64,000 nucleotides of DNA from Macrobrachium rosenbergii. Taxonomy: Eukaryota; Arthropoda; Malacostraca; Decapoda; Palaemonidae. Positions 43,590 through 55,445 of the stretch are shown one piece after another. The stretch lies in the NCBI RefSeq assembly GCF_040412425.1, contig NC_089756.1:4702498-4766497 (forward strand), in the 5' to 3' direction. Below the pieces are notes generated by a model that worked only from the letters and a program-made list of their open reading frames with translations, had not been told where the DNA came from and did not search any database. The stretch's first letter is position 1, and each line of letters starts with the position of its first letter. The translations under genes were made by a program, and so were the position numbers.

Positions 43590-45320
43590 TTTCTGGGTAA
43601 GGTGGAAAGGGAAAGGGGCAGAGCAGTGGGTAGTCCAAGTATGGAAGGAGGGGTATTGCATACCCTTCAAGGAGAAACCTCCATTGGCCAGCACTCCCAG
43701 TGAATTAAAGGCCTACTCTGTAGGATCGGAGAAGTTTCGGCCCTATCAGAAGAAGTCTCTTCCCTCCTCAAGAAGGGAGCGATAGAGGTAGTGGAAGATG
43801 TTGAGTCCAAAGGGTTCTACAACTGATTGTTTGTGGTTCCCAAGGCCACAGGAGGATGGAGACCAGTCCTATCTGTGAGTGCCTTCAACTTCTTCATCAA
43901 GAAAACAAAGTTCCACATGGAGACAACCCAATCCGTCCTCAGATCCATTCATTAAGGGGACTGGATGATCTCTCTTGACATGAGAGACTCGTACTTCCAC
44001 ATTCCCATACATCAAGAGTTGAGGAAGTACCTAAGATTTGTCTTTGGGAACCAGGTCTTTCAGTTTCGGGCTTTGTGTTTCGTACTGTCAACAAGCCCAC
44101 AAGTTTTTACTCGAGGGCTCGCCCCGATGACCAAGTGGCTCCACTTGCTAGGATTCAAGATATCTCTATACCTGGACAACTGGCTAATGCGCTCTCCCAC
44201 AAAAGAGAGGTGCATGGAGGACCTGCAAGAGACTCTGCTGTTGATGCAAGATCTGTGGTTATTACTGAACCTGCAGAAATCCCAACTGGCTCCTTCCCAA
44301 CAGATTCTTTATTTGGGGGTGAGGATACATACTCAGACTTTTTGGGCTTTTCCATCCCCCAGAAGAATAGAAGACTTCCTGATGAAAGTCAGTCTTTTCC
44401 TTTCACTCCAAACCTGTTCAGCCACTTAATGGATGAGTCTGCTAGGCACTCTAGCATCCATGGAGCAATTCATGAAGTTGGGAAGATTGCATATGAGACT
44501 TCTTCAGTATTTCCTCAGGGTCAGTTGGGATCGCAAAATAGATCAGGACTAGTGTGTATTTCTGATAACAGAGGAGATCAAGAAGACCTGCGGTGGTGGA
44601 GCTCCGCAGACAGGTTGTCGGAGGGAAAGTCTCTCTTCGTTGTGAAACCCGATCTGGGTTGGGGAGCTCTCCTGGGGGACAAAGAAGTTTCAGGGGTGTG
44701 GTCCTAACAGGAGAGAAACCTGCATATCAACTTGAAGGAGTTGAAAGCAATCTATCTAGGATTACAACACCTTGTGGAGGAAGTCAGCAACAAGAAGGTG
44801 GTGATCTACTCGGACAGCACCACAGCATTGGCGTATATCAGACTGCAAGGAGGGCCCACTCGTTCTCCCTCTGCGAGATGGCCAAGGATCTGCTATTTGG
44901 GCAGACCAAAACCAAACCCAGTTAATAACTCGGTTCATTCAAGGGAAGTGCAGTGTGATAGTGGACAAGGCTAAGTTTCCACAAGCAAATCCTTCCCATA
45001 GATGAGCTAAGTTGCCACAAGCAAATCCCCCCCATGGACGAGCAAAGTTGCCACAAGCAAATCCTCCCCACAGAATGGACTCTGGACCATCGGGTTTGTT
45101 CTGACCTTTGGAAGTTGTGGGGGGAGCCCACTCTGGACTTATTTACAATGTCCAGAAACCATCGTCTTCCTCTGTTCTGCTGCCCCATTTCCAGACCCAT
45201 TAGCTTGGGCAACAGATGCAATGTTGCAGAACTGGTCCAACCTGATCTGTATGCCTTTCCTCCATTCGGGATGATAAGCCAGGTGCTTCAGGAAATTTCA
45301 GTTGCACCAGAACACTAGGA
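43590..45320 (+). pseudogene. DIRS-3 reverse transcriptase and RNase H
   Basis: Motif A ISLDMRDSYFHIPIH (43968-44012), motif B ALCFVLSTSPQVFT (about 44070-44110) and motif C YLDNWL (about 44169-44186) are visible; the second catalytic aspartate of motif C is asparagine. LYLGVRIHTQTFWAF follows. RNase H: DLGWGALLGDKE (about 44653-44690), LKELKAIYLGLQHL (about 44731-44775), SDSTTALAYIRLQGG (about 44813-44855). The segment that should read DELSCHKQILP is expanded into three 36-bp units (44970-45077). LFTMSRNHRLPLFCC begins the linker, which MITE copy 3 interrupts. Confidence 0.8.
44970..45077 (+). repeat. 36-bp repeat, three units, in the DIRS-3 RNase H tail
   Basis: Units starting GCTAAGTT(T/G)CCACAAGCAA begin at 44970, 45006 and 45042 (the last GCAAAG). 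Sister elements have one unit. The length is a multiple of 3. Confidence 0.85.
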
Positions 45321-45331
45321 TGACTCTAGCA

Positions 45332-45643
45332 CAGGCAGTCCCTGGTTATCGGCGGGGTTCTGTTTCTGAGGGTGTGATGATAACCGAAAATCGCTGCTAA
45401 CCGAAAATCGGCAATTTTGGCGCTTTTTCAGCGATTTTTGGGGGTTATCAGTGCCAAAAAGCGCCGATTTTCGGTTATTGGCGCCTCTGTTAGGTATGTA
45501 TTGGCGCCAATACCCAATTATCGGTGCCGATAAGCAGAAATCGGCGATTTTCGGCACCGAAAATTACCGATTTTCGTCGCTAGACAAGCCCTATAAAACT
45601 GAATCTCTGTTAACCGAGCCCGCCGTTAACCGGGAACTGCCTG
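45332..45643. mobile_element. MITE, copy 3, in the DIRS-3 linker
   Basis: It begins CAGGCAGTCCCTGGTTATCG and ends GTTAACCGGGAACTGCCTG followed by TA. The left TA is three bases away (CTA-GCA-CAGG), so the left edge is slightly altered. It interrupts the linker frame, which resumes with APFLATEG at about 45648. Confidence 0.85.
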
Positions 45644-45644
45644 T

Positions 45645-46851
45645 AGCTCCTTTTTTGGCCACAGAGGGAGTGGTTCCCAGAGCTGATCGGCCTCCTCGCA
45701 GACTTCCCAAGACTCCTGCCGGCCATTCCAAGTCTGCTCAGACAACCCCACTTCAGGAGGTTCCATCAGGGCATATCCGCTTTGTCCATGACAGGATTTC
45801 GACTATCAGCAGACTTATACTGTACAAGCGAAGGGCTTTTCTAGAGCTGTGGCACAAGCTATAACTAGATGTAAATGTAAGTCTACTGACAGAGTCTACC
45901 AGGCTAAGTAGGCGGTCTTTAGACTCTGGTGTAAAAAGACACAACATCTTGTCTTCTAAGACCACTTTAGCGCAAGTAGCAGACTTCCTGCTATACTTAA
46001 GATCATCCAGAGGCCTCTCCTCCTCAACTATAAGAGGGTATAGATCTATGCTTAGCTCTGTATTTAGGCATAGAGGTATAGACATATCAGTGAGCCAGGA
46101 TCTCTCCAACCTGATTAAGTCATTTGACATGACCAAGAGTAAGAGAGAAGAGTCTTGTCCTTGGAACCTGGACGTAGTCCTCCAGTGGCTTACGAGTTCC
46201 CATTTCGAGCCCATGCGTTCTTCCTTACTGAGGGACCTTACTGAAATGACTTTGTTTTTGGTGGCCCTAGCTATGACTAGAAGGGTTAGTGAAATCGACG
46301 TGATGGATAAAAGGATCTGTTTTTCCCAAGGGGATGAAGTGTGTTCCCTCCTCTTGAGTTTTCTTGCAAAGAATGAGAATCTGGCACTACCCTGGCCTCG
46401 TTCTTTTACTATTAAAAGTTTATGAGACATCTTAGGTACAGGAAAGGAAGAGAGAGTTCTGTGCCCTGTAAGGGCTCTTAGATATTATCTTCAGCAGACA
46501 AAGATCAGAGGTCCAGTAAGTAACTTACGGTGCTCGGTGAAGAACTGGTCGAGGCCATTGTCTAAGAATGCACTCTTGTTCTTTTTGAGAGACCTCATTG
46601 TGGAAGCACACTCCCAGATTAATGAGGATGACTTACCTGTTTTGAAGGTAAGAGTCCATGATGTGAGGGCAGTCACTACCTTCGTAGCTTTTAAACATAA
46701 TCTTTCCCTTTCTTCAGTTCTGCAGTCTACATTCTGGAAATGTGAGTCAGTTCGTGATGCATTACTTGAGAGATGTAGAAACAGTCTACGAAAAATGCAG
46801 TACATTAGGACATTTGTCTGTGGCTGGCACAGTGTTTGGTGAGGAAGTGTA
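45645..46851 (+). pseudogene. DIRS-3 linker end and tyrosine recombinase
   Basis: The recombinase runs from about 45890. FLLYLRSSRGLSSSTIRGYR (45985-46045) is the core-binding part, LAMTRRVSEIDVM (about 46270-46310) probably holds the first arginine, and CPVRALRYYL (about 46462-46490) follows. VRVHDVRAVTTFVAFKHN (46650-46700) holds the H-x-x-R box. FWKCESV (about 46735) is followed, after an apparent 1-bp deletion, by MHYLRDVETVYEKC with the candidate catalytic tyrosine (about 46758-46800), ending at the TAG at 46849. Other frame breaks are near 46425 and 46530. Confidence 0.8.
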
Positions 46852-47312
46852 GGAAGTATTCCTTCCCTTATCTCTTTGCCTTGACTTAGGGTGTTGATTC
46901 CTAGGGGAGCCTGGGGGTACTATGTACCAGGAGTGCCCACCAGTTTTTTAGTGTTGGGTGGTGGATAGATGTTTTTTAATTGTAAAGTGTAGGCGACAGT
47001 ATTTGTTTTTTCTGGTTGTTATGTTATTGTACTGATGTTAATACTTTGTTAGCAATCAGACTACTCCTTTGCTGCGAAGTACCCACTTCAGTAGAGGTGG
47101 TCCTTTCTATGCCGTCATGCCGCTTACAATTGAGATGAGTGCCAACCAGAGGCAGTATCTACCTGCAGCAGCTCTCTCACCAGGTAAGGAATAACAAGCA
47201 TTGTATCAATGCTAGACCATTTTTATTCTGTTATCAAATGCATTAACCTTTTTAATGTTTTGGGATACATTATGTCCATGAATCCCACTGCTTGTCAATA
47301 TGGATACAGCAA
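46852..47312 (+). other. DIRS-3 3' non-coding region
   Basis: It is homologous to 56400-56880 of DIRS-5 (both contain ACTCCTTTGCT, CACTTAAGTAGAGG-like and GCAGTATCTACC-like words). No gene. Confidence 0.7.
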
Positions 47313-47400
47313 AGTAAGTACTGGATAAGTTACTTACAGTATATAAAAATGACACTTTTGTAATAAAGTAAAATTTTATATATAGTTACCCAGTAATTAC
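47313..47400. repeat. DIRS-3 internal complementary region
   Basis: GTAAGTACTGGATAAGTTAC ... GTTACCCAGTAATTAC is a self-complementary junction of both ITR outer ends, as in DIRS-2. Confidence 0.75.
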
Positions 47401-47640
47401 GGATGGAACCCACCCTCCTCCCCTCACATGGACTTTTGGAGCACAAATAAATTGAGCTCTTGGTTGAGTTGTTCCTCTCTTACCCTGAAAGTTGGCAGGG
47501 CTAGTCATCTACATAAACAAAAGAGTATTGCTACCGCGAATTTTCAAGATTTAAGCTATCGTCGAGTAGCAACTCTTAGCTAAGTAATTACTGGGTAAGT
47601 ATATAAAACTATTTTATTATAAAAATGTCATTTTTCAGTA

Positions 47641-48873
47641 CAGTATTATATACGGCTGCAACACCCGATTGATGAAAGCATGCTATGAGTCTCACACCCT
47701 TTACACTACCTGTAGAGGACAATTATGTTCTATTGACCTAACCTGTGAAGAGTGTAGGGACTGGGACAAGAAGAAATGGAAGTCTTTAGCTTCTCACTTG
47801 ACAAAGTTAGAGAGAGACCGTAAGAGAAACCGGCTTCTAGAGCTGATCTTAAATCATTAGCTAGCCAAAGTAGGACTCCTAAGTCTAGTAGTGTTGACGT
47901 ACCTGTTGTCTCGTCTCCTCCTCACCCTGTCTCTCCCACGTCCAGCCCTCCTCCGATACCACCTACTCCTTCTCCTGGCTCCCGCGCTTCCAGATCTGAT
48001 TGCTTCGTCAGCCTCGAATCCAAGTTTGACTGAAAGTTTGAGTTTATTGCAAATACAGTGGTCCAATTAGGGACATCAGTGCGTGCCCTTATGGACAAAA
48101 TAAGTAAGAAAGGTGCCAGTGAAGTGATATCGGAGGAGGCGGCTGCCCATCCCACCAACTCTCCAAGGCAAAGGTCACTGCCATACTCCCCTTAACCTTG
48201 GAGGAGGCATACTGGAAGCCTGAGGGAGGTTGGTGGGGTCTGCACATGGGTAGTCGCCCCCTCAGTTGCACCTGTTGCGTCTCATCTTTCATGCAGAATG
48301 TATCTGTCATACACTACGGGAGAAGCTCCTTCCTTGGAAGTAGCTGCCTCCTCCCAAGGGGACTTCCCTGGGCCCATCGACTGGGCTCATAGGTCCACCT
48401 TCTCCTCTGCTAAAGTGATGTTTTCTTCCTTAGAGAGGGACCATTTGCTCAAGAACCTTTTTAAAGTATTTGAGGTTCTGAGCTTCCTCAATTGGTCTGT
48501 GGAAGCATTAGCCAGGAAGATTCAAAATTTTTCTTCGCTGCCAGAAGACTGTGCTGCAGAGTGGCTCAGTGTACTCTCATGTGCCAATAAAGCCATTAGG
48601 GATGGGTCACAGGAGTTTGCCTCCCTCTGTGCTGTGGGTATTCTTAAAAAGAGGGAGCTCTGGGTTTCCTTTAACTCCAATGGCGTGACCGCATCGCCGA
48701 ATTCAGCTCTCATCTTCTCTCCTCTTGACAGATACCACCTGTGTCCGCAGGCCACTGTCAATGAGATTGCATTGCACCTGCACAAGAAATCTACACAAGA
48801 TCTTCTAACACAGTCTACTAGATGCCCTAGGGAGTGGGCCACCTTCAGCACCAAGTCAAGTTCACCTCCTTAG
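47641..48873 (+). pseudogene. DIRS-4 Gag-like ORF
   Basis: The Cys-rich head keeps CRGQLC and CEECRDWDKKKW (47715-47780). LERDRKR and the Pro/Ser linker with PTPSPGSRASRSD (47960-48000) follow. A large central piece with hexapeptide repeats is missing; the sequence goes to the C-terminal helical domain (48298-48873), open for 191 codons with SYTTGEAPSLEVAASSQGD, FEVLSFLNWS and CANKAIRDGSQEFASL. It is the best-preserved copy of this domain in the window. Confidence 0.75.
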
Positions 48874-49039
48874 CTGCAGCCCTTTCGAGGTGGCAAGCAG
48901 AGGTCGCAATCAAGACCTCCAGCAACAGTTCGTTTCGCCTCATGAGCTATCAAGAAATCCTCCTCGAAGCCTTCCGCTCGTAAGTGAGGATTCAGTCCTC
49001 CATGCTCCTGTGGGTGCCAGACTCCATCTCTTCTAGGAG

Positions 49040-50730
49040 AAATTGAGCGGGAAAGGGGCAGAGCAGTGGGTAGTGAAAGTTCTGAAGGAGGGATACTCTA
49101 TCCCCTTCAAGGAGAGGCCTCCCTTAGTCAACACACCCGTCGCATTGACAGCCTACTCTGTAGGATCAGAGAGGTACTCAGCCCTCTCAGAGGAAGTCTC
49201 TTCCCTCCTCAGGAAAGGGGTGATATAGGTAGTCAAGGATAAGGGGTCGAAGGGGTTCAACAAACAAGTGTTTGTGGTACCCAAGTCTGCAGGAGGATGG
49301 AGACTGGTCTTTGATGTGAGTGCTCTGAATTTCTTCATAGAAAAGACAAAATTCCATATGGAAACAGCCCAATCTGTCCTTGCATCAATTCATCAGGGAG
49401 ACTGGATGGTCTCCCACGACGTGCATGACGCCTACTTCCACATTCCCATTCATCAAGACTCGAGGAAGTACGCAAGACCTGGATTTATTATTAAGCCTGC
49501 AGAAATCCAAGCTGAATCCTTCTCAGAAGATTCTGTATTTGGGGACAAAGATAGATTCTCTGGGTTTTTGGGCTTTTCCATCCCCCAGAAGAGTAGAGGA
49601 CTGCCTGAGGAAAGTCAGTCTTTTCCTTTCCCTTGTTCTTGCTCAGCCACCCAATGGATGAGACAGCTGGGCACCCTGGCATCCATGGAATAATTTGTAA
49701 GGTTGGGAGGATTACACATGAGAGCTCTACAATTTTTCCTAAGGGTCAGCTGGGGTCAGAAGATTCATCAAGACTTGTGCTTTTTTCTGATAATGCAAGA
49801 GATCAAGGAGGACCTGTGTTGGAACTCCACAGACAGGTTGATTGAAGGAAAGTCTCTTCTCGCTGTGAACCCTGACCTAGACCTCTTCTCTGACGTGTTG
49901 GATCTAGGTTGGGGAGCCCTCCTAGGGGACAAAGAAGTTTCCAGGACGTGGTCCCAAGAATAGAGTTGGACGTCAACCTCAAGAAGTTAAAAGTAATCCA
50001 TTTGGGGCTACAACATTTTTTGACAGAAGTCTGCAACAAGACGGTGACGGTCCATGCGGGCAACACCACGACATTAGCATACATCAGGCTTCAAGGGGGA
50101 GCTCACTCGTTCTCTCTTTGGGAGACAGCGAAGGCTGTGCTTCTTTGGGCGGATCAGAACAAGACCAAATTGGTCCCACGTTTCATTCAGTGGAAGTTCA
50201 ATGTAGTGGCAGACGAACTGAGCTGCCACAGGAAGATACTCCCTATGGAGTGGACCCTGAACCGTCGGGTTTGTGCTGATGTATGGAAACTGTTGGGGTA
50301 ACCAACCCTGGATTTATTTGTGACATCCAGGAACCATCATCTTTCTCTGTTCTGTTTCCCTTTTCCAGATCCTCTGACATGGGGGACAGATCCCATGCTT
50401 CAGGATTGGTCCAACCTGGACCTTTATGCCTTCCTTCCGTTCGGGATGGTAAGGGAGGTTCTGAACAAATTTCAGTATCACCAAAATGTCAAGATGACCC
50501 TAATAGCTCTATTTTGGCCTCAGAAGGAATGGTTTCCAGAACTTCTTGGTCTCCTTGTAGACTATCCAAGGCTCCTTCCTTCGATTCCAAGTCTGCTCAT
50601 ACAACCCCATTTAAGGAGGTTCCAACAAAGTACATCCACTCTGGTGCTGACAGGATTTAGACTGTCAGCAAGCTCATATGAGCTAAGGGGTTTTAAAGAC
50701 GTCGGCAGAAGCTATTCCCTAATGTAGACG
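49040..50730 (+). pseudogene. DIRS-4 reverse transcriptase (palm deleted), RNase H and linker
   Basis: KGAEQWVVKVLKEGYSIPFK (49055-49110) and VVPKSAGGWRLVFDVSALN (49274-49330) begin the RT. Motif A reads VSHDVHDAYFHIPIH (about 49405-49455). The sequence then jumps from SRKY to LDLLLSLQKSKLNPSQKILYLG, so motifs B and C are deleted. RNase H: VIHLGLQHFLTEV (about 49990-50030), AGNTTTLAYIRLQGG (about 50055-50100; the aspartate of DNTT is glycine), DELSCHRKILPMEW (about 50213-50255). The linker is well preserved (50320-50660) and includes LDLYAFLPFGM and PQKEWFPELLGLLVDYPRLLP. Confidence 0.8.
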
Positions 50731-50772
50731 CCAATCTTCCATCAGAGTCTACCAGGCAAAGTGGACAGTGCC

Positions 50773-51388
<616 letters not shown>

Positions 51389-51452
51389 CAGTATTGTTTG
51401 TAGCTATCTTATTTAACCACCAGGTGGGCTACATGATAATATAATAATAATA

Positions 51453-51752
51453 TACTGTATTGTAATTTAAAAATATATGCATTTCTATATAACTTATGTT
51501 TAATTTTAAACAAACAAATATATATTTCCAATCTTTTCCAACTCTCTCAGTCGATGGGAGGGGAGGTTGGACCTATCATTTATGTCAAATATCTGACCTC
51601 AGGGTTGTGATCAAACATTTGACATGTATGACAAGTCCAACCTCTCCCACCCTCAATTGGGAGAGTTGGAAAAGATTGGGAATATATATTTGTTTGTTTA
51701 AAATTAAACATAATTTACTATAGACATGCATAAATTTTTAAATTACTGTATA
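51453..51752. repeat. Near-perfect palindrome (foldback element)
   Basis: The left arm (51453 to about 51590) and right arm (about 51614-51752) are inverse complements almost throughout. Matching anchors are TTTAATTTTAAACAAACAAA, CCAATCTTTTCCAACTCTC and GGAGGTTGGAC with their complements. The loop is only about 25 bp. No coding sequence. It may be a MITE; terminal duplications are not clear. Confidence 0.85.
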
Positions 51753-51769
51753 TTATTATTATCTTTATT

Positions 51770-53850
51770 ATTTTTATTTATTTATTTATTTATTTATTTT
51801 TTTGTCTATCACAGTCATCCTATTCGACTGGGTGGTTTTTATAGTGTGGGGTTCCGGGCTGCACCCTGCCTCCTTAGAAGTCCGTCACTTTTCTCACTAT
51901 GTGCTTTGTTTCTAGTAGCACACTCTTCTGCATGAGTCCTTGAGCTACTTCGGCATCTATTTTTTCAAGATTCCTTTTCAGGGACCTTGGGATCGTGCCT
52001 AGTGTTCCTATGATTATGGGTACAATTTCCACTGGCATATCCCATATCCTTCTGATTTTGATTTTCAGGTCTTGATATTTATCAATTTTTTCTCTTTTCT
52101 TTCTCATCTACTCTGGTGTCCCATGGTATTGTCACATCAATGAGTGATACTTTCTTCTTGATTTTGTCAATCAATGTCATGTCTGGTCTATTGGCGCATA
52201 TCACCCTATCTGTTCTGATACCATAACCCCAGAGGATCTTTGCCTGATTGTTTTCTATCACTCCCTCAGGTTGGTGTCCGTACCACTTATTACTGTAAGC
52301 TAGCTGGTGTTTCTTGCACAGGCTCCAGTGGAGGGCTTTTGCTACTGAATCATGCCTCTTTTTGTACTTGTTTTGTGAAAGCGCCAGACATTTGCTTGCT
52401 GTGTGGTTTATGGTCTCATTTTTCACATTGCACTTCCTGCATATGGGTAAGATGTTATTTCCATCTGTTGTTTTTTGAACATACCTGGTTCTTAGGACCT
52501 GATCTTGTGCCGCTGTTAGCATCCTTCTGTTTCCCTCGTGAGTTCTCCCCTCTGTAGCCATTGCCATGTTTCATCGGTGGCCAGTTCTTTAGTCTGTCTC
52601 GTACTGTCTGTGCATTGGTTTGTTGTGCCATTCCTCCGTTCTGTTTTTCATTCTCCTGTCTGTATATTTCTGGGTCTTCATCTACTTTTATCAGTCCTTC
52701 ACATGCACTCCATAGCCAATCGTCTTCACTGGTTTTCAGATATTTTCCCAGTGTTCTGCTCTTGATGTTTACGCGGTCCTGTATGCTTAGTAGCCCTCCC
52801 CCCTTCCCTTCCTTTTGTGTTATATATAGTCTGTCTGTATTTGCTCTTGGGTGTAGTGCTTTGTGTAGTGTCACACTTTCCTAGTTTTCTGGTCTATGCT
52901 GCGGAGTTCAGCCTTTGTCCACTCCACTACTCCTGCTCTGTATCTGATTACTGTACTGATATTGCCCATGTGTTTATGGCTTCCGTCATGTTTCTGGCAT
53001 TGAGTTTTGACATGAGTATCGCCTTAAGTCTCTGCATATATTCTTTCCTGATCATGTCCTTCATATCTTGGTGTTTTGTATCCTCTCCATCTATTATTCC
53101 CAGGTATTTGTATCCTGTCTCATGTATGTGTTTGATACTATTCCCATCTGGCAGCTTTATCCCTTCAGTCTTTGTTACTTTGCCTTTTTGTATGTTGACC
53201 AAGGCACATTTTTCTATTCCAGACTCCATCCTGATGTCCCCAGATAAAATCCTTACAGTCTGGACTAGGATATATATTTCCTTGGTGCTCCTACCATACA
53301 GCTTGATGTCGTCCATGAACATCAGATGGTTAATTCTGTTGCCTCCTTTCTCGAGTTGGTACCCAGCATCCATCTTCTGTAGTACTTTTGTCATAGGAAT
53401 CATGGCTACTATGAAGAATAGTAGGGCAGTGAGTTGCCTTGAAAGATCCCTCTCCTGATGTTAACCTCTGCTAGTCTTATCCCAGACCTTGTAAGTACTG
53501 TACTGTGTTCCAGTTGCGTATTGTATTTTCTAGGAAGCTGATGGTGTTTTCCTCTGCGCCATATATTTTCAGACATTCTATTAGCCAGGTGTACGGTATC
53601 ATGTCGAATGCTTTCTTGTAGTCAATCCATGCCATGCTTAGGTTGGTTCTTCTTCTCTTACTATTCTTCATTATCATTTTTTCTATCAGGAGGTGGTCTT
53701 TTGTGCCCCTACACTTCCTTCTGCAGCCTTCTTGTTGGTGGGGATGGTGTTTGTATCCTCTAGGTAGTTGTATAGCCTTTCACTGATGATACCTGTTAGT
53801 AACTTCCACATTATTGGTAGGCAGGTGATAGGCCTGTAATGCATTATTAT
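51770..53850 (-). mobile_element. Non-LTR retrotransposon fragment, 5' truncated
   Basis: The minus strand carries RT and C-terminal domains. The 3' end lies at a TTTA/TAAA simple-repeat tail (51774-51800 on the plus strand), typical of LINEs. The 5' end is lost near a (TTA/ATT)n run (53845-53893). Clade not assigned. Confidence 0.75.
52082..53850 (-). pseudogene. LINE reverse transcriptase and Cys/His C-terminal domain
   Basis: Order on the minus strand: [20 protein letters not shown] (about 53780-53840), [20 protein letters not shown] (about 53570-53635), INHLMFMDDIKLYGRS (53275-53335, catalytic DD intact), GYKYLGIIDGED (about 53090-53125). Then comes a region with AQDQVLRTRY and CRKCNVKNETINHTASKCLALS (about 52390-52460), a CCHC-type motif near the C-terminus. 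KKRHDSVAKALHWSLCKK follows, and the end is a VDVTIPWDTRV-like segment. Frames break near 53690, 53440, 52930 and 52570. Confidence 0.75.
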
Positions 53851-54059
53851 TAATATTATTATCATTATTAATATTATTATTATTATTATTATTAAAGAGG
53901 ATGGCAGCATCAGTGGAATTATTTTATATACAGTATATGCTTCTTCTCAGTTCTTCTTATTATTTTCTTCTCATCAGGGCTGATGTTTGCTAATAACTGG
54001 CCGACGATCATAGTCTGGATAAGGAACTGGTTTCTTGAGTGATTAATTTTTATTGCATA

Positions 54060-55445
54060 AAAGAAATGGAAGTTAAAAGGGTCGTTTGATCTCCGTAGAG
54101 TTTCAGGAAATCGGGATTTGTCGTATTCTCATGCAGAATTTTCGTCGTTGTTGTAGCGGAATTCCTACGTTTCCAACCGTATCATCGGTTCATTCTCAAG
54201 GAAGCGTGGGCTTGTTCTGGTTGGAATGGGGTTGTCAGACGGTACTTATATTGTCCTGGGTGTCCCGTGTTGTGAGGGCTGAATTTTCATTGGCTGCTTT
54301 AGTGGATTAAGTCCCTGGGCTAAACTGTCTCCCAGAGGTCGATGCTTGCACTGGTCTCTGCGTGCGGATGTTGGAGACTGGGAGGGTAGTATGGGGAAGG
54401 TCACTGTTGGTAGATTGGGGCACCACCTGATTGGTTTGTTTGTCCAGCTCTGGGGTGCTGGCGGTTGGCGCTCTACGTGCCACCGTTGGGAGGAGAGACG
54501 TCTCCTGTGTGGTGTTGAGGTTAGGTCTCTCCTTTCCGATGTGTAGGGGCTCCAGGAGGCAGAGGCGGCGGTGGTCTGTTGCCTTATCAATTCCGATATT
54601 AGGAATTATGTCCTTTTGAGTTATTCTAATATTGTGGATATTCTTGGCATGATTATGGATGGCACCTTCCTGAGCATCGCAGGAGATTCTCTTGGAAAAT
54701 CTCATCGTGGTCATCCCAATGTAGGCGCCAGGGCATTCCCAAACAGGGCAGTTGCATTGGTAGACCACATTCATTTTCTCCAGGGGGTCCTGCACTGCGG
54801 GGGCCAGGTTGTTTTTCATGATCAGGCCGCTGGTCTTCTTGCTTTTGTAATAAATTACAAATTTAACCCTTTTTGTAGGGTCCATATGGGTGACATTTTC
54901 TTCTACGATACTGCGAAGAGCTCGCACGTCCTCTTTGTATTTCCTATGGAATACTCCCTTGCAAAAGAGAGTGATGTCTTCATGGGTGGTGAGGCAAGGC
55001 TCCTACTGGTACCGTTTGTCAATACTCCTACGAATGCATTTTGTGATGTCCCGGTTGGAATACCCATTGTTAATTAAAACCTGGACAACACGTTCTAATT
55101 CGGTGTGTGTGTCCTTCCAAGAGAAGCGGTGTGAGAGGGCTCTCTTGATGAAGTCGCTGATTGCAGTGCACTTGTATCTCTCTGGACACTCACTCTCACC
55201 ATTCAGGCACATGCCCAGGTTTGTGGGTTTCCTATAAACTTGCATTACGAAGCACTCCTCTTGTTGCTCGATGAGGACATCAAGGAAGGGGAGGTGACGA
55301 TCACGGCAATGTTCAATGGTAAAGTTGAGGCTACTGTGGTCGTGGAAGGCTTGTCGCAGGTGTTCTATTTCTTCTACCGTGCCAGCGCTTATGAAGGTGC
55401 CATTAATATACCGGACATATATCGACAGTTTCTTGATGGCAGCTA
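54060..55445 (-). mobile_element. Penelope-like element, 5' truncated
   Basis: It carries the end of a Penelope RT and the complete GIY-YIG endonuclease domain on the minus strand, followed by about 250 bp of 3' sequence. It is truncated within the RT palm at about 55445, where DIRS-5 sequence starts. Confidence 0.8.
54307..55445 (-). pseudogene. Penelope RT C-terminus and GIY-YIG endonuclease
   Basis: RT: LSIYVRYINGTFISAGT (about 55385-55435) sits where Penelope RTs have RYxDDTF, so the two catalytic aspartates read Asn-Gly. HLPFLDVLIEQQ and VYRKPTNLGMCLN follow. The long open part (54307-54927) has VVYQCNCPVWECPGAYIGMT (the GIY-YIG-like core with Cys residues, about 54715-54775) and continues with KRISCDAQEGAIHNHAKN and LCLLEPLHIGKERPNLN. 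A frame shift lies near 54930-55000. The endonuclease would nick DNA for target priming. This copy cannot make an active RT. Confidence 0.8.

Larger units (their letters stand above)
40777..47633 (+). mobile_element. DIRS-3, inserted into DIRS-4 gag
   Basis: The 5' ITR begins at about 40777 (TTTTATATAAGTAACTTACC). Gag, RT, RNase H, linker and recombinase follow on the plus strand. An internal complementary region lies at 47313-47400, and the 3' ITR at about 47401-47633 is inverse complementary to the 5' ITR (CTTAGCTAAGTAATTACTGGG). It carries MITE copy 3 (45332-45643). Same orientation and same family as DIRS-4. Confidence 0.85.
47634..50772 (+). mobile_element. DIRS-4, main part
   Basis: Beyond the DIRS-3 insertion, gag resumes at TTTCAGTA and GGCTGCAACACC (GCNTRLMKAC). 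RT, RNase H and linker follow, and the element stops at about 50772, at the start of the recombinase (VYQAKW), where unrelated sequence begins. The RT palm carries an internal deletion. Confidence 0.8.

Noticed and set aside
45753..46430. 225-codon minus-strand ORF
   Set aside because: It is antisense to the DIRS-3 recombinase, which has family motifs on the plus strand.
52817..53458. 213-codon plus-strand hydrophobic ORF resembling a membrane protein
   Set aside because: It is antisense to the LINE reverse transcriptase on the minus strand; hydrophobicity comes from complement codons.
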